Assembly: GCA_000153445.1 (NCBI GenBank)
Contig: CH672400.1
Coordinates: forward strand, 265,911-311,755
Source of the DNA: a gamma proteobacterium HTCC2207
Lineage (GTDB): Bacteria > Pseudomonadota > Gammaproteobacteria > Pseudomonadales > Porticoccaceae
Reading direction: 5' to 3'
DNA length: 45,845 nucleotides
Both the position numbers and the translations under genes were made by a program. Positions 9,784 through 19,457 of this stretch are shown here, in pieces; within the stretch, counting starts at the first letter, position 1; every line of letters starts with the position of its first letter. The notes below the pieces were generated by a model. It saw only the letters and a program-made list of their open reading frames with translations, had not been told where the DNA came from and did not search any database.

Positions 9784-10838
9784 GAGAGCACCTTAATAGT
9801 AGCCCTGTCTGATGACGGTTCAGTCACTTGGCCAAGGGTCCCAATAGGCAGGTGATAGCAGCCTGCATCTTTTAAGAGTTCACTTACTGCATTAGCGTGA
9901 TCCGGCGCCACCGCCACCAATAAGCCGCCACTGGTCTGTGGATCACAGAGCAGGGTTTGACTCTGCTGGTCGGTGCCACTGATATGTTGGCTGATGCTCT
10001 GCCAGTTGCGGGTGCTGCCGCCGGGAACGCAACCCTGTTCAAGGTAGTCAATCACGGCTTCGTCCAGCAGTGGAACATTTTTCAGGTCTATCGTGGCTGA
10101 AAGGTTGCTGCCCTGACAGACCTCTAAAAGGTGTCCCAATAAACCAAAGCCGGTGACATCGGTCATGGCGTTGACGCCATCAATTTTGGCCAGCTCAGCG
10201 CCAATACTATTGGGTTTCATCATACTTTCGACTGCTAGTCGAGCATGCTCTGGCTGCAACTTAGACTGCTTTTCGGCGGTGGTGAGAATACCTACACCTA
10301 TGGGTTTGCTGAGGAATAAAATATCTCCTGCACGAGCTGTGCTGTTCCGCTTCAGTTTGGGAAGGTCTACGCGTCCGGTTACAGCGAGACCAAAGATCGG
10401 CTCTGGGGAATCAATCGAATGCCCACCCGCCAGATGAATGCCGGCTTCACCACAGGCATGGCGGCCGCCATCAATAACTTTTTGCGCGACCTCTGCAGGC
10501 AGCACATTGATTGGCCAGCCAAGAATCGCAATCGCCATTATCGGCGTGCCACCCATAGCGTAGATATCACTGATCGCATTGGTTGCCGCGACACGGCCAA
10601 ACTCAAAGGGGTCATCGACAATCGGCATAAAGAAGTCGGTGGTGCTGATGGCGCCGGTGCCATCTCCAAGATCATAGACTGCCGCATCATCTTTGGTGTT
10701 GTTACCTACCAGTAGGCGCGGATCCTCGGGGGCGACAAAGTCGGTCTTGAGAATACTCTCTAGGACACTAGGAGCGATTTTACAGCCGCAGCCGGCGCCG
10801 TGGCTGTATTGGGTGAGGCGAATTTTTTCGTTGGACAT
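9780..10838 (-). CDS. selD: Selenide, water dikinase
   Basis: A 352-residue selenophosphate synthetase that makes selenophosphate from selenide and ATP. The N-terminal glycine-rich loop [10 protein letters not shown] carries Cys17 and Lys20, so this is the Cys rather than the selenocysteine form. The [13 protein letters not shown] segment and the C-terminal [13 protein letters not shown] motif are typical. It overlaps selU by four bases. No selA, selB or tRNA-Sec is visible in the window, so tRNA selenation is the only use of selenophosphate I can support here. Confidence 0.97.
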   Translation of the reverse strand: MSNEKIRLTQYSHGAGCGCKIAPSVLESILKTDFVAPEDPRLLVGNNTKDDAAVYDLGDGTGAISTTDFFMPIVDDPFEFGRVAATNAISDIYAMGGTPIMAIAILGWPINVLPAEVAQKVIDGGRHACGEAGIHLAGGHSIDSPEPIFGLAVTGRVDLPKLKRNSTARAGDILFLSKPIGVGILTTAEKQSKLQPEHARLAVESMMKPNSIGAELAKIDGVNAMTDVTGFGLLGHLLEVCQGSNLSATIDLKNVPLLDEAVIDYLEQGCVPGGSTRNWQSISQHISGTDQQSQTLLCDPQTSGGLLVAVAPDHANAVSELLKDAGCYHLPIGTLGQVTEPSSDRATIKVLS

Positions 10839-10903
10839 GGGGTTCTTGTATCAGGCAGCTAGAATGGGCCCTAGGGTACTTGGTTTGGCGGGGAAGGTCA
10901 TGG

Positions 10904-10958
10904 ATTTGTTGTTGGGGAGCTATTTGTTGTTGGGGGACTATTTGTTGCTGAGGGGACT
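10904..10958 (+). repeat. Short direct repeat, about 18 bp x 3
   Basis: Three head-to-tail G/T-rich copies begin ATTTGTTGTTGGGGAGCT and vary slightly; the last is 19 bp. They lie in the gap between selD and the outer-membrane barrel gene. No function is apparent. Confidence 0.6.
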
Positions 10959-10967
10959 AGGGGGAAA

Positions 10968-10994
10968 GTAGCCAAGGCTGTTTACCTTGGCTAC
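10968..10994 (-). terminator. Probable terminator after the outer-membrane barrel gene
   Basis: A perfect 10-bp inverted repeat (GTAGCCAAGG / CCTTGGCTAC) has a seven-base loop. It lies about 30 bases past the barrel gene stop. Read on the minus strand it is followed by TTTCCCCC, so the T-run is short. Confidence 0.65.
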
Positions 10995-11021
10995 CTCTAT
11001 TGCTTATATTTTACTTAGGTA

Positions 11022-11612
11022 TTAAAGATCAAAACGAATATCAAATGTGATGGCATCGAAATCATCTGAAGAACCGTAGCCCAGACCCAGTGAAATATCA
11101 GGGGTGGTGAAGTATCTTGCAGCGAATGAATAGCCTGTTTCACTGCCATCTTCGATGTCTGCGTAATCAATAAAAGCAGACAATTCCAATACGTCTGAGG
11201 GCATTGCTCTAACGCCGGCGGCAATTATGTAGCCGTTGCCATCTTCTGATTCGTCAGCAAATTCAACTTCAACATCGGAATAAGAAAGTGTGCTGACAAA
11301 ATCAACAGTTGGATTAATTGGGGTATGGAATCCAATACCAATGTTAAAGCCAGTCGCTTCGATATCATCTGTTACAAAGCCATCGGTAAACTGATCGTCT
11401 GACTCAATGGAGAGGTAAGAGCCTACGAGGAAAAATGAATCATTGAGTGCTTTGCTGCCATAAATGCCAAAACCACTGGTATCAATGTCAGCTATATCGC
11501 CTGTTTCATAACCAACGCCAACATAGGTGTAGGATAGAGCGGCTTCTTCAGCCGTCAGTGAAAAAGACGCGATGGAGGAGATTGCACCGATGATTAATGC
11601 TTTTTTAAACAT
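11022..11612 (-). CDS. Small outer-membrane beta-barrel protein
   Basis: A 196-residue exported protein. Residues 1-20 (MFKKALIIGAISSIASFSLT) look like a signal peptide. The mature part alternates short amphipathic strands (YTYVGVGYE, FGIYGSKAL, FFLVGSYLSI, FNIGIGFH, and so on) and ends in an aromatic/hydrophobic strand (ITFDIRFDL). This is the layout of an eight-stranded OmpA/OprF-type porin-like barrel. It is rich in Asp and poor in basic residues, giving an acidic mature protein as in marine bacteria. No specific function can be assigned. Confidence 0.8.
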   Translation of the reverse strand: MFKKALIIGAISSIASFSLTAEEAALSYTYVGVGYETGDIADIDTSGFGIYGSKALNDSFFLVGSYLSIESDDQFTDGFVTDDIEATGFNIGIGFHTPINPTVDFVSTLSYSDVEVEFADESEDGNGYIIAAGVRAMPSDVLELSAFIDYADIEDGSETGYSFAARYFTTPDISLGLGYGSSDDFDAITFDIRFDL

Positions 11613-12041
11613 GAACTATTTCCTTATAAAAAATGAGTTGTGACAAAAAACGGGTTTTGCCAGACATCAATATAGATAAGGGATTTCACTATTGCCGAAT
11701 AATTATGACAAATGGGGGATGATTCATAGGATTTTTACTGAGGACTTTTGGCAGCGCTGCGTTTGAGCGGGGGATGATTGAAGTGATTGAAGCGGCTTGC
11801 TGATATTACGCGCTGTTTATGGGACTTTTGACTCTGCTCAGGGTTACAGGTTATTGCGCACACGGCCGTCATCTCGAACGGATGTGAGAGATCTCAGGAA
11901 TCTGGAAGGGGATCCCTCGTCGCTTCGCTCCGTCGGGATGACAAATTCTGGGCTCCGTCGGGATGACAATCTAGATAGCTACGATGGGGTGCCAAATTAG
12001 GGTACCTTGTTGCAATCACCTGAAGTGGGTTAACTCAGAGC
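11613..12041. other. Gene-free stretch between the barrel gene and the AraC-type gene
   Basis: About 430 bases with no credible gene. It holds the promoter side of the barrel gene (11613-11700, AT-rich) and one copy of the dispersed palindromic element with a partial duplication at 11868-11968. I see nothing else. Confidence 0.7.
11868..11968 (+). repeat. Dispersed palindromic element with partially duplicated right end
   Basis: The left arm starts GTCATCTCGAACGGATGTG and ends GAGAGATCTC. The right arm starts GATCCCTCGTCGC and ends GTCGGGATGAC at 11942. The last 19 bases of the right arm (GGCTCCGTCGGGATGACA) occur a second time, 25 bases further on. Confidence 0.88.
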
Positions 12042-13046
12042 CTAAGCCTCCCGCTTGCAATACTCCCGCGGCGTCAATCCAGTCCAATGCTTAAACGCCC
12101 GTGTAAATGAACGCGACTCGGTAAACCCGACAATTTCAGCAACTCGCTCAACTGAGAGCCGCTCGCTGACCAATTTCTGAATCGCCACTTCCCGGCGCAA
12201 ATTATCTTTAATCTTCTGATAGCTGGTAGCGCTTTCTTTAAGCCTGCGGTGCAATGTCTGGGAGCTGATACCCAGCTCCGCAGCCATCTGGTGTATGGGT
12301 ACAAAGATCAGTCGATCTGGGTGACGCTGACTAATAATCCTTTCTATCTGCGCTTCTAAGGTGCTGTCGGATCCGGGTATGGTCATCACATCGGCCGGCG
12401 CATTTTGAACAAAGGTTTGCAGTTCTTGGTCTGAGCGTACCAGTGGCTTATCGAGATACTGGGCATCAAAAATCAAGCGATTGGCGCTGCTATTAAATTG
12501 CAGATCGGCGGGAAACATAATCTGCAGTTCATCACGATGTTGCGGCGCGCCAAAGGTGAAGTGGGTCTCTTGCAGGCGGATCGGCTGGCCAATATACCAG
12601 CTCGGAAAGCGGTGCCAAATCACCAGCCAAAACTCCGCCATAAAATGCTCTGGATCCAGTTCCGGTTTGGCCATCTTAAAGCTGAGTACTGCATTACCCC
12701 GGGAGCGACTCAGACGCATGGGAATATCATCGCTCACCAGATTATAAAAATTCACCGCCTTTTCTAACAACTCACCCAATGTACTGCAGTGACTAACCAG
12801 CTCCGCCATTGTGGCAAACAGGCCTACTTTGCAGCTGTTCTGAGTGAAGCCCATAAACTCGTCGTTGAGAGTTTCCTGCACAGTTTTAAATAACCGCGCC
12901 ACCTGATCTGTGTGCACTCGCTGACTGCGGTTTTCCATAACGGCTGGATTGATGCCAGCGCGCTCAAGTGCCGGCTGTTGAGCAAGGCGGTTCTCTCTCA
13001 GCCCATGCATGCAGGAGAGAACATGGTGATTGCAAATTGTAGCCAT
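12042..13046 (-). CDS. AraC family transcriptional regulator
   Basis: A regulator with an N-terminal ligand/dimerisation domain of the Arabinose_bd type (about residues 1-210) and a C-terminal AraC HTH domain. The second helix-turn-helix ends VAEIVGFTESRSFTRAFKHWTGLTPREYCK, a very typical signature. I chose the ATG at 13046 (334 residues). A longer frame would need a TTG at 13133, and its extra 29 residues do not look like the family. It is divergent from methylmalonyl-CoA mutase, so it may control the propionyl-CoA genes; that is inference. Confidence 0.88.
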   Translation of the reverse strand: MATICNHHVLSCMHGLRENRLAQQPALERAGINPAVMENRSQRVHTDQVARLFKTVQETLNDEFMGFTQNSCKVGLFATMAELVSHCSTLGELLEKAVNFYNLVSDDIPMRLSRSRGNAVLSFKMAKPELDPEHFMAEFWLVIWHRFPSWYIGQPIRLQETHFTFGAPQHRDELQIMFPADLQFNSSANRLIFDAQYLDKPLVRSDQELQTFVQNAPADVMTIPGSDSTLEAQIERIISQRHPDRLIFVPIHQMAAELGISSQTLHRRLKESATSYQKIKDNLRREVAIQKLVSERLSVERVAEIVGFTESRSFTRAFKHWTGLTPREYCKREA

Positions 13047-13119
13047 TAAATAGCACTCGCTAGGAGGTGTTATTTGTGAGTTTAGTTCGCTTTTATACCA
13101 TTTAAAGGCAGGTTTACGC

Positions 13120-13140
13120 CAATAAAATGGCAATAAATGT
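13120..13140. promoter_or_regulatory. Possible direct-repeat operator between the AraC-type gene and mcm
   Basis: CAATAAAATGG is followed directly by CAATAAATGTG, an 11-bp direct repeat in the divergent intergenic region. Tandem half-sites at about this spacing suit AraC-type proteins, but nothing in the sequence proves binding. Confidence 0.25.
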
Positions 13141-13247
13141 GCTTTTTACTGTTGGATTTAGACCTTCTATTGATTAGCTCAGTCCTGCATAGTGCGTCTT
13201 ACTGGATGCCAGCCTGTGTTTGGCACAAAAACCATTTCGAGAAAATT

Positions 13248-15383
13248 ATGGCCGACGATAAAAAACCGACACTGAGTGACTGGGAGCAGCTTGCGGCAAA
13301 AGAGCTGCGCGGACGTTCAACTGATGATCTGGTTTGGCAGACCCCCGAAGGCATTGATGTCAAACCACTGTATACCGCCGAAGATACTGCGGGTCTCGAA
13401 CATATGGATAGCCTGCCGGGATTTGCACCCTATAAACGCGGCCCCAAGGCGACCATGTATGCCGGTCGTCCCTGGACGGTTCGACAATATGCCGGCTTCT
13501 CCACTGCCGAAAAATCCAATGCGTTTTATCGCCGCAATCTGGCTGCCGGTCAGCAGGGTTTATCGGTGGCTTTCGATCTGGCGACCCATCGTGGTTACGA
13601 CTCAGACCATCCCCGAGTAGAAGGCGATGTGGGCAAGGCTGGTGTGGCGATCGATTCTGTCGAAGATATGAAAATTCTCTTTGATAGTATTCCGCTGGAT
13701 AAGGTGTCTGTGTCCATGACCATGAATGGCGCAGTGCTGCCCATTATGGCCAGCTATATAGTGGCCGCGGAAGAGCAGGGCGTGGCGCCGGAGCAGCTTT
13801 CCGGAACCTTGCAGAACGATATTCTAAAAGAATTTATGGTGCGCAATACCTATATTTATCCGCCGGAACCTTCCATGCGCATAGTCGCCGATATTATTGG
13901 TTACACCGCCACCAAGATGCCGAAATTTAATTCTATTTCCATCAGTGGCTACCATATGCAGGAAGCCGGTGCGACCAATGTGCAGGAACTCGCCTTTACC
14001 ATTGCTGATGGTATTGAGTATGTGCGTACTGCTATTGATAGCGGTCTGGATGTGGATGCCTTTGCTCCGCGACTGTCATTCTTTTTTGCCATTGGTATGA
14101 ACTTTTTTATGGAGATCGCCAAGCTACGTGCGGCGCGGATTCTCTGGGCCACATTGATCGAAGAGAAATTTTCCCCAACAGATAAGCGTTCTCTGCTGCT
14201 GCGCACCCACTGTCAGACCTCCGGTGTCAGCCTCACCAGCAAAGACCCCTATAACAATATTATGCGCACTACCATTGAAGCTATGTCTGCGGTATTGGGC
14301 GGCACTCAGTCACTACATACCAATGCCTTTGATGAGGCACTGGGCTTGCCAACTGAATTTGCCGCACGTATTGCGCGCAATACCCAGCTGGTGATTCAGG
14401 AAGAGACTGGCGTCACCAATGTAGTGGACCCGCTGGCCGGCTCCTACTATATAGAGAGCCTGACCAATGAGTTGGTTGAAGCGGCAATGGTGCTGATTAA
14501 CGAGGTTGAAGACCTTGGGGGTATGACTAAAGCGGTTGAATCGGGTATGCCGAAACTGCGCATTGAAGAAGCAGCGGCGCTGCAGCAGGCGCGAGTTGAT
14601 CGCGGCGATCAGGTGATTGTCGGCGTTAATAAGTATCAGTTGGCTGAAGAGCCGGATGTGGATGTGCTGGATATTGATAACAGCGCGGTGCGCGACTCAC
14701 AGATTGCGCGTCTGCAAAAAGTCCGCGCCGAGCGTGATACCCAAGCCTGTGATCAGGCGCTGGATGCATTGAGTGAAGCGGCCAAAACAGGCCAGGGCAA
14801 CTTGCTTGAGCTGGCTGTCGATGCCGCTCGAGTGCGCGCTACGGTCGGTGAAATTAGCGATGCGCTGGAAAAAGAATGGGGTCGCCACCGCGCCCAAACC
14901 CGATCCATTAGCGGTGTCTATGGTTCCGCCTATGAAGGAGATGAGGGCTTTATGGATATTATGAAAAAAGTGACAGAGTTTGCCGAAACTCATGGTCGTC
15001 GCCCGCGCATGTTGGTGGTGAAGATGGGGCAGGATGGTCACGACCGCGGCGCGAAAGTGATTGCCACAGCATTTGCTGATTTAGGTTTCGATGTGGATGT
15101 GGGACCTATGTTCCAGACACCGGAAGAGGCGGCTCGTCAGGCGATTGAGAATGATGTGCATATTGTGGGCGTTTCTTCGCAGGCGGCGGGTCACAAGACA
15201 TTGGTGCCGAAGATGATTGAGTCTTTAAAGGCTCAGGGCGCTGGAGAGATTTTGGTGATCTGCGGGGGTGTTATTCCGCCGAAAGATTACGATGAATTGA
15301 CCGCGGCAGGTGTGGCGGCGATTTTTGGTCCCGGGACAAATATTCCCGAGGCGGCGGAGAAGGTGTTGGGGTTGATTAAGTAG
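13248..15383 (+). CDS. scpA: Methylmalonyl-CoA mutase (single-subunit type)
   Basis: A 711-residue adenosylcobalamin enzyme that converts (R)-methylmalonyl-CoA to succinyl-CoA. The N-terminal TIM barrel (about 1-560) shows the substrate-binding region [11 protein letters not shown] and the long barrel motifs. The C-terminal cobalamin domain has the base-off motif D596-G-H598-D-R-G601, followed by the GGVIPPKD segment. The ATG at 13248 was chosen over an upstream start because the 37 extra residues are hydrophobic and unlike the family. No separate small subunit is present, so it should be a homodimer. It is divergent from the AraC-type regulator. Confidence 0.97.
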   Translation: MADDKKPTLSDWEQLAAKELRGRSTDDLVWQTPEGIDVKPLYTAEDTAGLEHMDSLPGFAPYKRGPKATMYAGRPWTVRQYAGFSTAEKSNAFYRRNLAAGQQGLSVAFDLATHRGYDSDHPRVEGDVGKAGVAIDSVEDMKILFDSIPLDKVSVSMTMNGAVLPIMASYIVAAEEQGVAPEQLSGTLQNDILKEFMVRNTYIYPPEPSMRIVADIIGYTATKMPKFNSISISGYHMQEAGATNVQELAFTIADGIEYVRTAIDSGLDVDAFAPRLSFFFAIGMNFFMEIAKLRAARILWATLIEEKFSPTDKRSLLLRTHCQTSGVSLTSKDPYNNIMRTTIEAMSAVLGGTQSLHTNAFDEALGLPTEFAARIARNTQLVIQEETGVTNVVDPLAGSYYIESLTNELVEAAMVLINEVEDLGGMTKAVESGMPKLRIEEAAALQQARVDRGDQVIVGVNKYQLAEEPDVDVLDIDNSAVRDSQIARLQKVRAERDTQACDQALDALSEAAKTGQGNLLELAVDAARVRATVGEISDALEKEWGRHRAQTRSISGVYGSAYEGDEGFMDIMKKVTEFAETHGRRPRMLVVKMGQDGHDRGAKVIATAFADLGFDVDVGPMFQTPEEAARQAIENDVHIVGVSSQAAGHKTLVPKMIESLKAQGAGEILVICGGVIPPKDYDELTAAGVAAIFGPGTNIPEAAEKVLGLIK

Positions 15384-15401
15384 AGCGTTGTAGCTCGCTA
15401 A

Positions 15402-15435
15402 GAGATCCCTCGTCGCTTCGCTCTGTCGGGATGAC
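15402..15435 (+). repeat. Dispersed palindromic element, right arm only
   Basis: GAGATCCCTCGTCGCTTCGC through GTCGGGATGAC, with no left arm next to it. It lies 18 bases after the mcm stop codon. Confidence 0.85.
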
Positions 15436-15482
15436 ATGAAATAGATAGGTTGGGAATTGTGCTACTGATGCGCGAACCAGCT

Positions 15483-15608
15483 AGCTGTTATCTCGAATTG
15501 CCCAGCTGTGATATCGAGGCACTCAGCTGTTTTCTCGAAGGACTCAGCTGCTATTTCGAAGCACTTAGCTGTTATCTCGAAGCACTCAGCTGTCATCTCG
15601 AACGAATG
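15483..15608 (+). repeat. Six-unit 21-bp tandem array grown from the element's left arm
   Basis: Six head-to-tail units are exactly 21 bp each, starting at 15483, 15504, 15525, 15546, 15567 and 15588. Each begins AGCTGTTATCTCGAA or a close variant. The sixth unit is the start of the intact left arm (GTCATCTCGAACG) of the element at 15592-15666. The array is therefore an outward extension of that arm. Confidence 0.9.
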
Positions 15609-15724
15609 TGAGAGATCTCAAAAATCAGCAGCGAGATCCCTCGTCCCTTCGCTCAGTCGGGATGACAGAGTTGGAACTTGGCATGACAGAATTAGTAAGC
15701 GGTATGACAGAACAAAAATTATGT
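15592..15724 (+). repeat. Dispersed palindromic element plus 21-bp steps on its right end
   Basis: A full element (15592-15666) runs from GTCATCTCGAACGAATGTG to GTCGGGATGAC. Its terminal ATGACAGA then recurs at 15683 and 15704, each exactly 21 bases after the one before (15662), with unrelated sequence between. Confidence 0.85.
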
Positions 15725-15772
15725 GCCCGAGACAAAACACTCGGGGACGAATAAACATTAAAGGAAAAAACC

Positions 15773-17305
15773 ATGCATGAAATTCTTGCAGAACTTGAAG
15801 CCAAGCGCGAACGTGCCCGTCTCGGCGGCGGACAAAAGCGTATCGATGCCCAGCATGCTAAAGGCAAATTATCCGCCAGAGAACGTATCGATCTGCTGCT
15901 GGATAACGACAGCTTCGAAGAGTGGGATATGTTTGTCGAACATCGCTGCACCGACTTCGATATGGACCAACAGCATGTCCCGGGCGACGGTGTCATTATC
16001 GGCTACGGTACTATTAACGGTCGCCTGGTTTTTGTATTCAGCCAAGACTTCACTGTCTTTGGCGGTTCCCTCTCCGAAGCTCACGCCGAGAAAATCTGCA
16101 AACTTATGGATCAGGCAATGAAAGTAGGGGCTCCGGTCATCGGCTTAAATGACTCCGGTGGTGCCCGTATCCAAGAGGGCGTTGCCTCCCTAGGTGGCTA
16201 TGCGGATGTCTTTCAGCGCAATGTAATGGCCAGCGGTGTAATTCCGCAAATCAGCATGGTAATGGGCCCCTGTGCTGGTGGTGCAGTTTACTCTCCAGCT
16301 ATTACAGACTTTATCTTTATGGTTCAGGACAGCTCTTATATGTTTGTCACTGGGCCCGATGTGGTTAAAACCGTGACCCATGAAACCGTTACTGCGGAAG
16401 AACTGGGGGGGGCACTCACTCACTCCAGCAAGTCTGGTGTTGCCGATCTGGCCTTTGCCAATGATGTGGAAGCCCTCAGCAAACTGCGACATTTCTTTAA
16501 TTATCTACCCGCCAATAACCGTGAGAAACCCCCGGTGTGGCCAACAGAGGATCCAGCCGATCGCATTGAAATGTCTCTGGATACGATTATCCCCAATGAC
16601 CCCAACAAGCCCTACGATATGAAAGAGGTGATTCTAAAAGTCGCCGACGAGGGTGAGTTTTTTGAAACCCAAGTAAGTTATGCAAAAAACATTATTACCG
16701 GCTTTATTCGTATCGAAGGTTCCTCTGTAGGCGTAGTGGCCAACCAGCCGATGGTGCTGGCCGGCTGTCTTGATATCGATGCCTCGAAGAAAGCCGCGCG
16801 CTTTATTCGCTTCTGCGACGCTTTCAATATCCCCGTTTTAACCTTTGTCGATGTGCCAGGGTTTATGCCCGGCACCAGTCAGGAGTACGGCGGCATTATC
16901 AAACATGGTGCCAAATTACTCTACGCCTATGCCGAGTGCACGGTGCCCAAGGTTACTGTGATCACCCGCAAAGCCTATGGCGGTGCCTACGATGTGATGG
17001 CCTCTAAGCACCTGCGTGGTGACGCCAACCTAGCTTGGCCCACGGCTGAGATTGCGGTAATGGGGCCAAAAGGTGCGGTGGAAATTATCTTTCGCAAGGA
17101 TATAGGTGACGAAGAAAAGATCGCTGCGCGCACTGAAGAATACCGCAAGAAGTTTGCTAATCCGTTTATTGCCGGCAAGCGCGGTTATATAGATGACGTG
17201 ATTATGCCTCACAGCACACGCAAGCGCGTGGCGCGTTCGTTGGCTATGTTGAAGAACAAAGATATTGAAAATCCTTGGCGCAAGCACGGCAATATTCCGC
17301 TCTAA
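15773..17305 (+). CDS. pccB: Propionyl-CoA carboxylase, carboxyltransferase (beta) subunit
   Basis: A 510-residue biotin-dependent carboxyltransferase. The N-terminal [13 protein letters not shown] region, the oxyanion loop [13 protein letters not shown] (about 124-136) and [12 protein letters not shown] (about 165-176) are diagnostic. The C-terminal half has the second crotonase-like fold with [28 protein letters not shown]. Propionyl-CoA is the likely substrate because of the mcm/meaB context. Length is standard. It is followed after 26 bases by the biotin carboxylase subunit. Confidence 0.96.
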   Translation: MHEILAELEAKRERARLGGGQKRIDAQHAKGKLSARERIDLLLDNDSFEEWDMFVEHRCTDFDMDQQHVPGDGVIIGYGTINGRLVFVFSQDFTVFGGSLSEAHAEKICKLMDQAMKVGAPVIGLNDSGGARIQEGVASLGGYADVFQRNVMASGVIPQISMVMGPCAGGAVYSPAITDFIFMVQDSSYMFVTGPDVVKTVTHETVTAEELGGALTHSSKSGVADLAFANDVEALSKLRHFFNYLPANNREKPPVWPTEDPADRIEMSLDTIIPNDPNKPYDMKEVILKVADEGEFFETQVSYAKNIITGFIRIEGSSVGVVANQPMVLAGCLDIDASKKAARFIRFCDAFNIPVLTFVDVPGFMPGTSQEYGGIIKHGAKLLYAYAECTVPKVTVITRKAYGGAYDVMASKHLRGDANLAWPTAEIAVMGPKGAVEIIFRKDIGDEEKIAARTEEYRKKFANPFIAGKRGYIDDVIMPHSTRKRVARSLAMLKNKDIENPWRKHGNIPL

Positions 17306-17331
17306 AAAGTGATTAAGAGAAGATTAAAATT

Positions 17332-19314
17332 ATGTTAAAGAAAATTTTAGTGGCCAACAGAGGCGAAATCGCCTGCCGTGTTTTTGCCACCGCAAAAAAA
17401 ATGGGTATCGCGACCGTTGCGGTTTACTCCGACGCCGATCGCGATGCACTGCATGTGCATATGGCCGATGAGGCTGTCCATATAGGTCCGGCGGCTTCAT
17501 CGGAAAGCTATCTGGTAATCGAAAAAATTGTTCAGGCCTGTTTAGATACTGGCGCAGATGCAGTGCATCCCGGTTATGGTTTTCTCTCTGAGAACAGCAA
17601 ATTTCACGATGCATTGGATGCTGCTGGGATTGTATTTATCGGCCCAGGAAAAAAGGCAATTGAGTCTATGGGGGATAAGATTACCTCTAAACTAATTGCC
17701 CAAGAAGCTGGCGTGAACTGCATTCCCGGTTATACCGATGTGGTTCGAGATGCCGAGCATGCAGTCGAAATTAGTGCCGGTATTGGCTATCCGGTGATGC
17801 TTAAAGCCTCTGCCGGTGGCGGTGGCAAAGGCATGCGCGTGGCGATGAATGAAGCTGAGTGCCGCGATGGTTTTGAGCGTGCAACTAATGAAGCGCGCTC
17901 GAGTTTTGGCGATACGCGAATCTTTATTGAAAAATATATCCAAGAGCCAAGGCATATTGAAATTCAGGTGATGGCCGATGGCCATGGCAATGTGATTTAT
18001 CTGGGGGAGCGAGAATGCTCGATTCAACGTCGCCACCAAAAGGTCATTGAAGAGGCACCATCGCCGTTTTTGGATGAGGCAACACGACAGAAGATGGGCG
18101 AGCAGAGCTGCGCTCTGGCCCGTGCTGTCGACTATCAATCTGCCGGCACCGTAGAGTTTATTGCCGATGCAGATATGAACTTTTACTTTCTCGAAATGAA
18201 CACCCGACTACAGGTCGAACACCCGGTGACTGAATTGGTCACTGGTCAGGATCTGGTGGAGTTGATGATTCGTGTAGCTGCCGGAGAGAAGCTTCCCCTG
18301 ACTCAGAGCGATGTCACCCTGACTGGTTGGGCTATGGAATCTCGAGTTTATGCTGAAGATCCGTTCCGCAATTTTATGCCCTCTACTGGGCGATTGGTGC
18401 GTTATGCAGAACCTCAGGGTGACGGCGTGCGTGTCGATAGTGGTGTCTATGAAGGCGGCGAAGTATCGATGTTCTACGATCCGATGATTGCCAAGCTAAT
18501 CACCTATGGCGACAACCGCAATCAGGCGGTTGAGCGAATGGTTGAGGCGCTGGATAATTATTATATTCGCGGCGTAAACCACAATATTAGTTTTCTCAAT
18601 GCTTTGATGGTGCACCCACGATTTGTTGAGGGGCGTCTTACCACTAACTTTATTGCCGATGAATTTCCCGACGGTTTTAACGCTGATTTGGTGGTGCAGG
18701 ATGATCCTGCAATTGCATTGGTGGTTGCCGCAGCGGCTCATCAATTGCACCAAGAGCGCGGTAGTCTTTTATCCGGGCATCTGGCGGGGCATGAGCATGC
18801 TGCAGAGAATAGCTGGGTGGTGATGGTGGCGGATCAACAGAGTCCCGTGACTGTCGAGTTAACCGACAGCGGCTACTGGGTTGGGCTCAATGATCAGGAT
18901 TATGAAATTGAAACTGAGTGGAGTCTTGGTCAGCCTTTGTTCCAAGCATCGATAAATGGCAAGCGGGTTTCTGTTCAGATTGAGACTACCGCTGCGGGTT
19001 ACAAATTATTTTACCGCGGTGCTGAGATCAATGCCCGCGTGCTGTCGTCTCGGGCTGCGGAGTTGAGCAGCCATATGCTCTATAAGCCACCGGCGGATAT
19101 GTCGAAGTATTTGCTCTCGCCTATGCCCGGCTTGCTGGTTAAGTTGGCCGTTATGAAGGGGCAGGAGGTGAAAGAGGGCGAAGAGCTGGCTGTGGTGGAA
19201 GCCATGAAAATGGAGAATAGCCTGCGTGCCATTCAAGATGGTATTGTGGCTAAGGTAACCGCGGTTGAGGGTGATAGTTTGATGGTGGATGAGGTTATTC
19301 TGGAGTTTGAATAA
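17332..19314 (+). CDS. pccA: Propionyl-CoA carboxylase, biotin carboxylase/biotin carrier (alpha) subunit
   Basis: A 660-residue fused protein. The biotin carboxylase domain (1-450) begins KKILVANRGEIACRV, has the ATP-grasp loop ASAGGGGKGM (about 161-170) and the EMNTRLQVEHPVTE active-site segment. A beta-barrel linker (about 490-585) follows, then the C-terminal biotinyl domain with VEAMKMENS, the biotinylated residue being Lys626. It carboxylates biotin for PccB. The substrate (propionyl- rather than methylcrotonyl- or acetyl-CoA) is inferred from the neighbouring mutase and meaB. Confidence 0.96.
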   Translation: MLKKILVANRGEIACRVFATAKKMGIATVAVYSDADRDALHVHMADEAVHIGPAASSESYLVIEKIVQACLDTGADAVHPGYGFLSENSKFHDALDAAGIVFIGPGKKAIESMGDKITSKLIAQEAGVNCIPGYTDVVRDAEHAVEISAGIGYPVMLKASAGGGGKGMRVAMNEAECRDGFERATNEARSSFGDTRIFIEKYIQEPRHIEIQVMADGHGNVIYLGERECSIQRRHQKVIEEAPSPFLDEATRQKMGEQSCALARAVDYQSAGTVEFIADADMNFYFLEMNTRLQVEHPVTELVTGQDLVELMIRVAAGEKLPLTQSDVTLTGWAMESRVYAEDPFRNFMPSTGRLVRYAEPQGDGVRVDSGVYEGGEVSMFYDPMIAKLITYGDNRNQAVERMVEALDNYYIRGVNHNISFLNALMVHPRFVEGRLTTNFIADEFPDGFNADLVVQDDPAIALVVAAAAHQLHQERGSLLSGHLAGHEHAAENSWVVMVADQQSPVTVELTDSGYWVGLNDQDYEIETEWSLGQPLFQASINGKRVSVQIETTAAGYKLFYRGAEINARVLSSRAAELSSHMLYKPPADMSKYLLSPMPGLLVKLAVMKGQEVKEGEELAVVEAMKMENSLRAIQDGIVAKVTAVEGDSLMVDEVILEFE

Positions 19315-19334
19315 AAAGGATATCCTGAGAGTAT

Positions 19335-19409
19335 GAGATCCCTCGTCGCTGCGCTCAGTCGGGATGACAATTTAGTTATATGTCATCTCGAACGCATGTG
19401 AGAGATCTC
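19335..19409 (+). repeat. Dispersed palindromic element, arms in swapped order
   Basis: A right arm (19335-19368, GAGATCCCTCGTCGCTGCGC through GTCGGGATGAC) is followed 13 bases later by a left arm (19382-19409, GTCATCTCGAACGCATG through GAGAGATCTC). The usual order is left then right. It fills most of the pccA-meaB gap. Confidence 0.87.
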
Positions 19410-19457
19410 ATTGCAGCCGTTCCCACAGACATAAACAAGGACCCAAAAGGCCAATAA

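Larger units (their letters stand above)
15384..15772. other. Repeat-filled spacer between mcm and pccB
   Basis: About 390 bases with no credible gene, made almost wholly of dispersed-element parts. In order: a right arm (15402-15435), a six-unit 21-bp array (15483-15608), a full element (15592-15666), and two more 21-bp steps of the right-arm end (to about 15715). About 40 bases of ordinary leader and ribosome-binding sequence before pccB follow. Confidence 0.85.

Noticed and set aside
10693-10971. A plus-strand frame starting inside selD and running into the Leu/Gly-rich repeat region
   Set aside because: It is antisense to selD, and its leucine-rich tail is just the 18-bp G/T-rich direct repeats being translated.
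13047-13133. N-terminal extension of the AraC-type protein from a TTG start
   Set aside because: It needs a TTG start and the extra 29 residues do not resemble the family; the ATG at 13046 fits better.
13137-13247. N-terminal extension of methylmalonyl-CoA mutase
   Set aside because: The extra 37 residues are hydrophobic and atypical; the ATG at 13248 gives the standard N-terminus.
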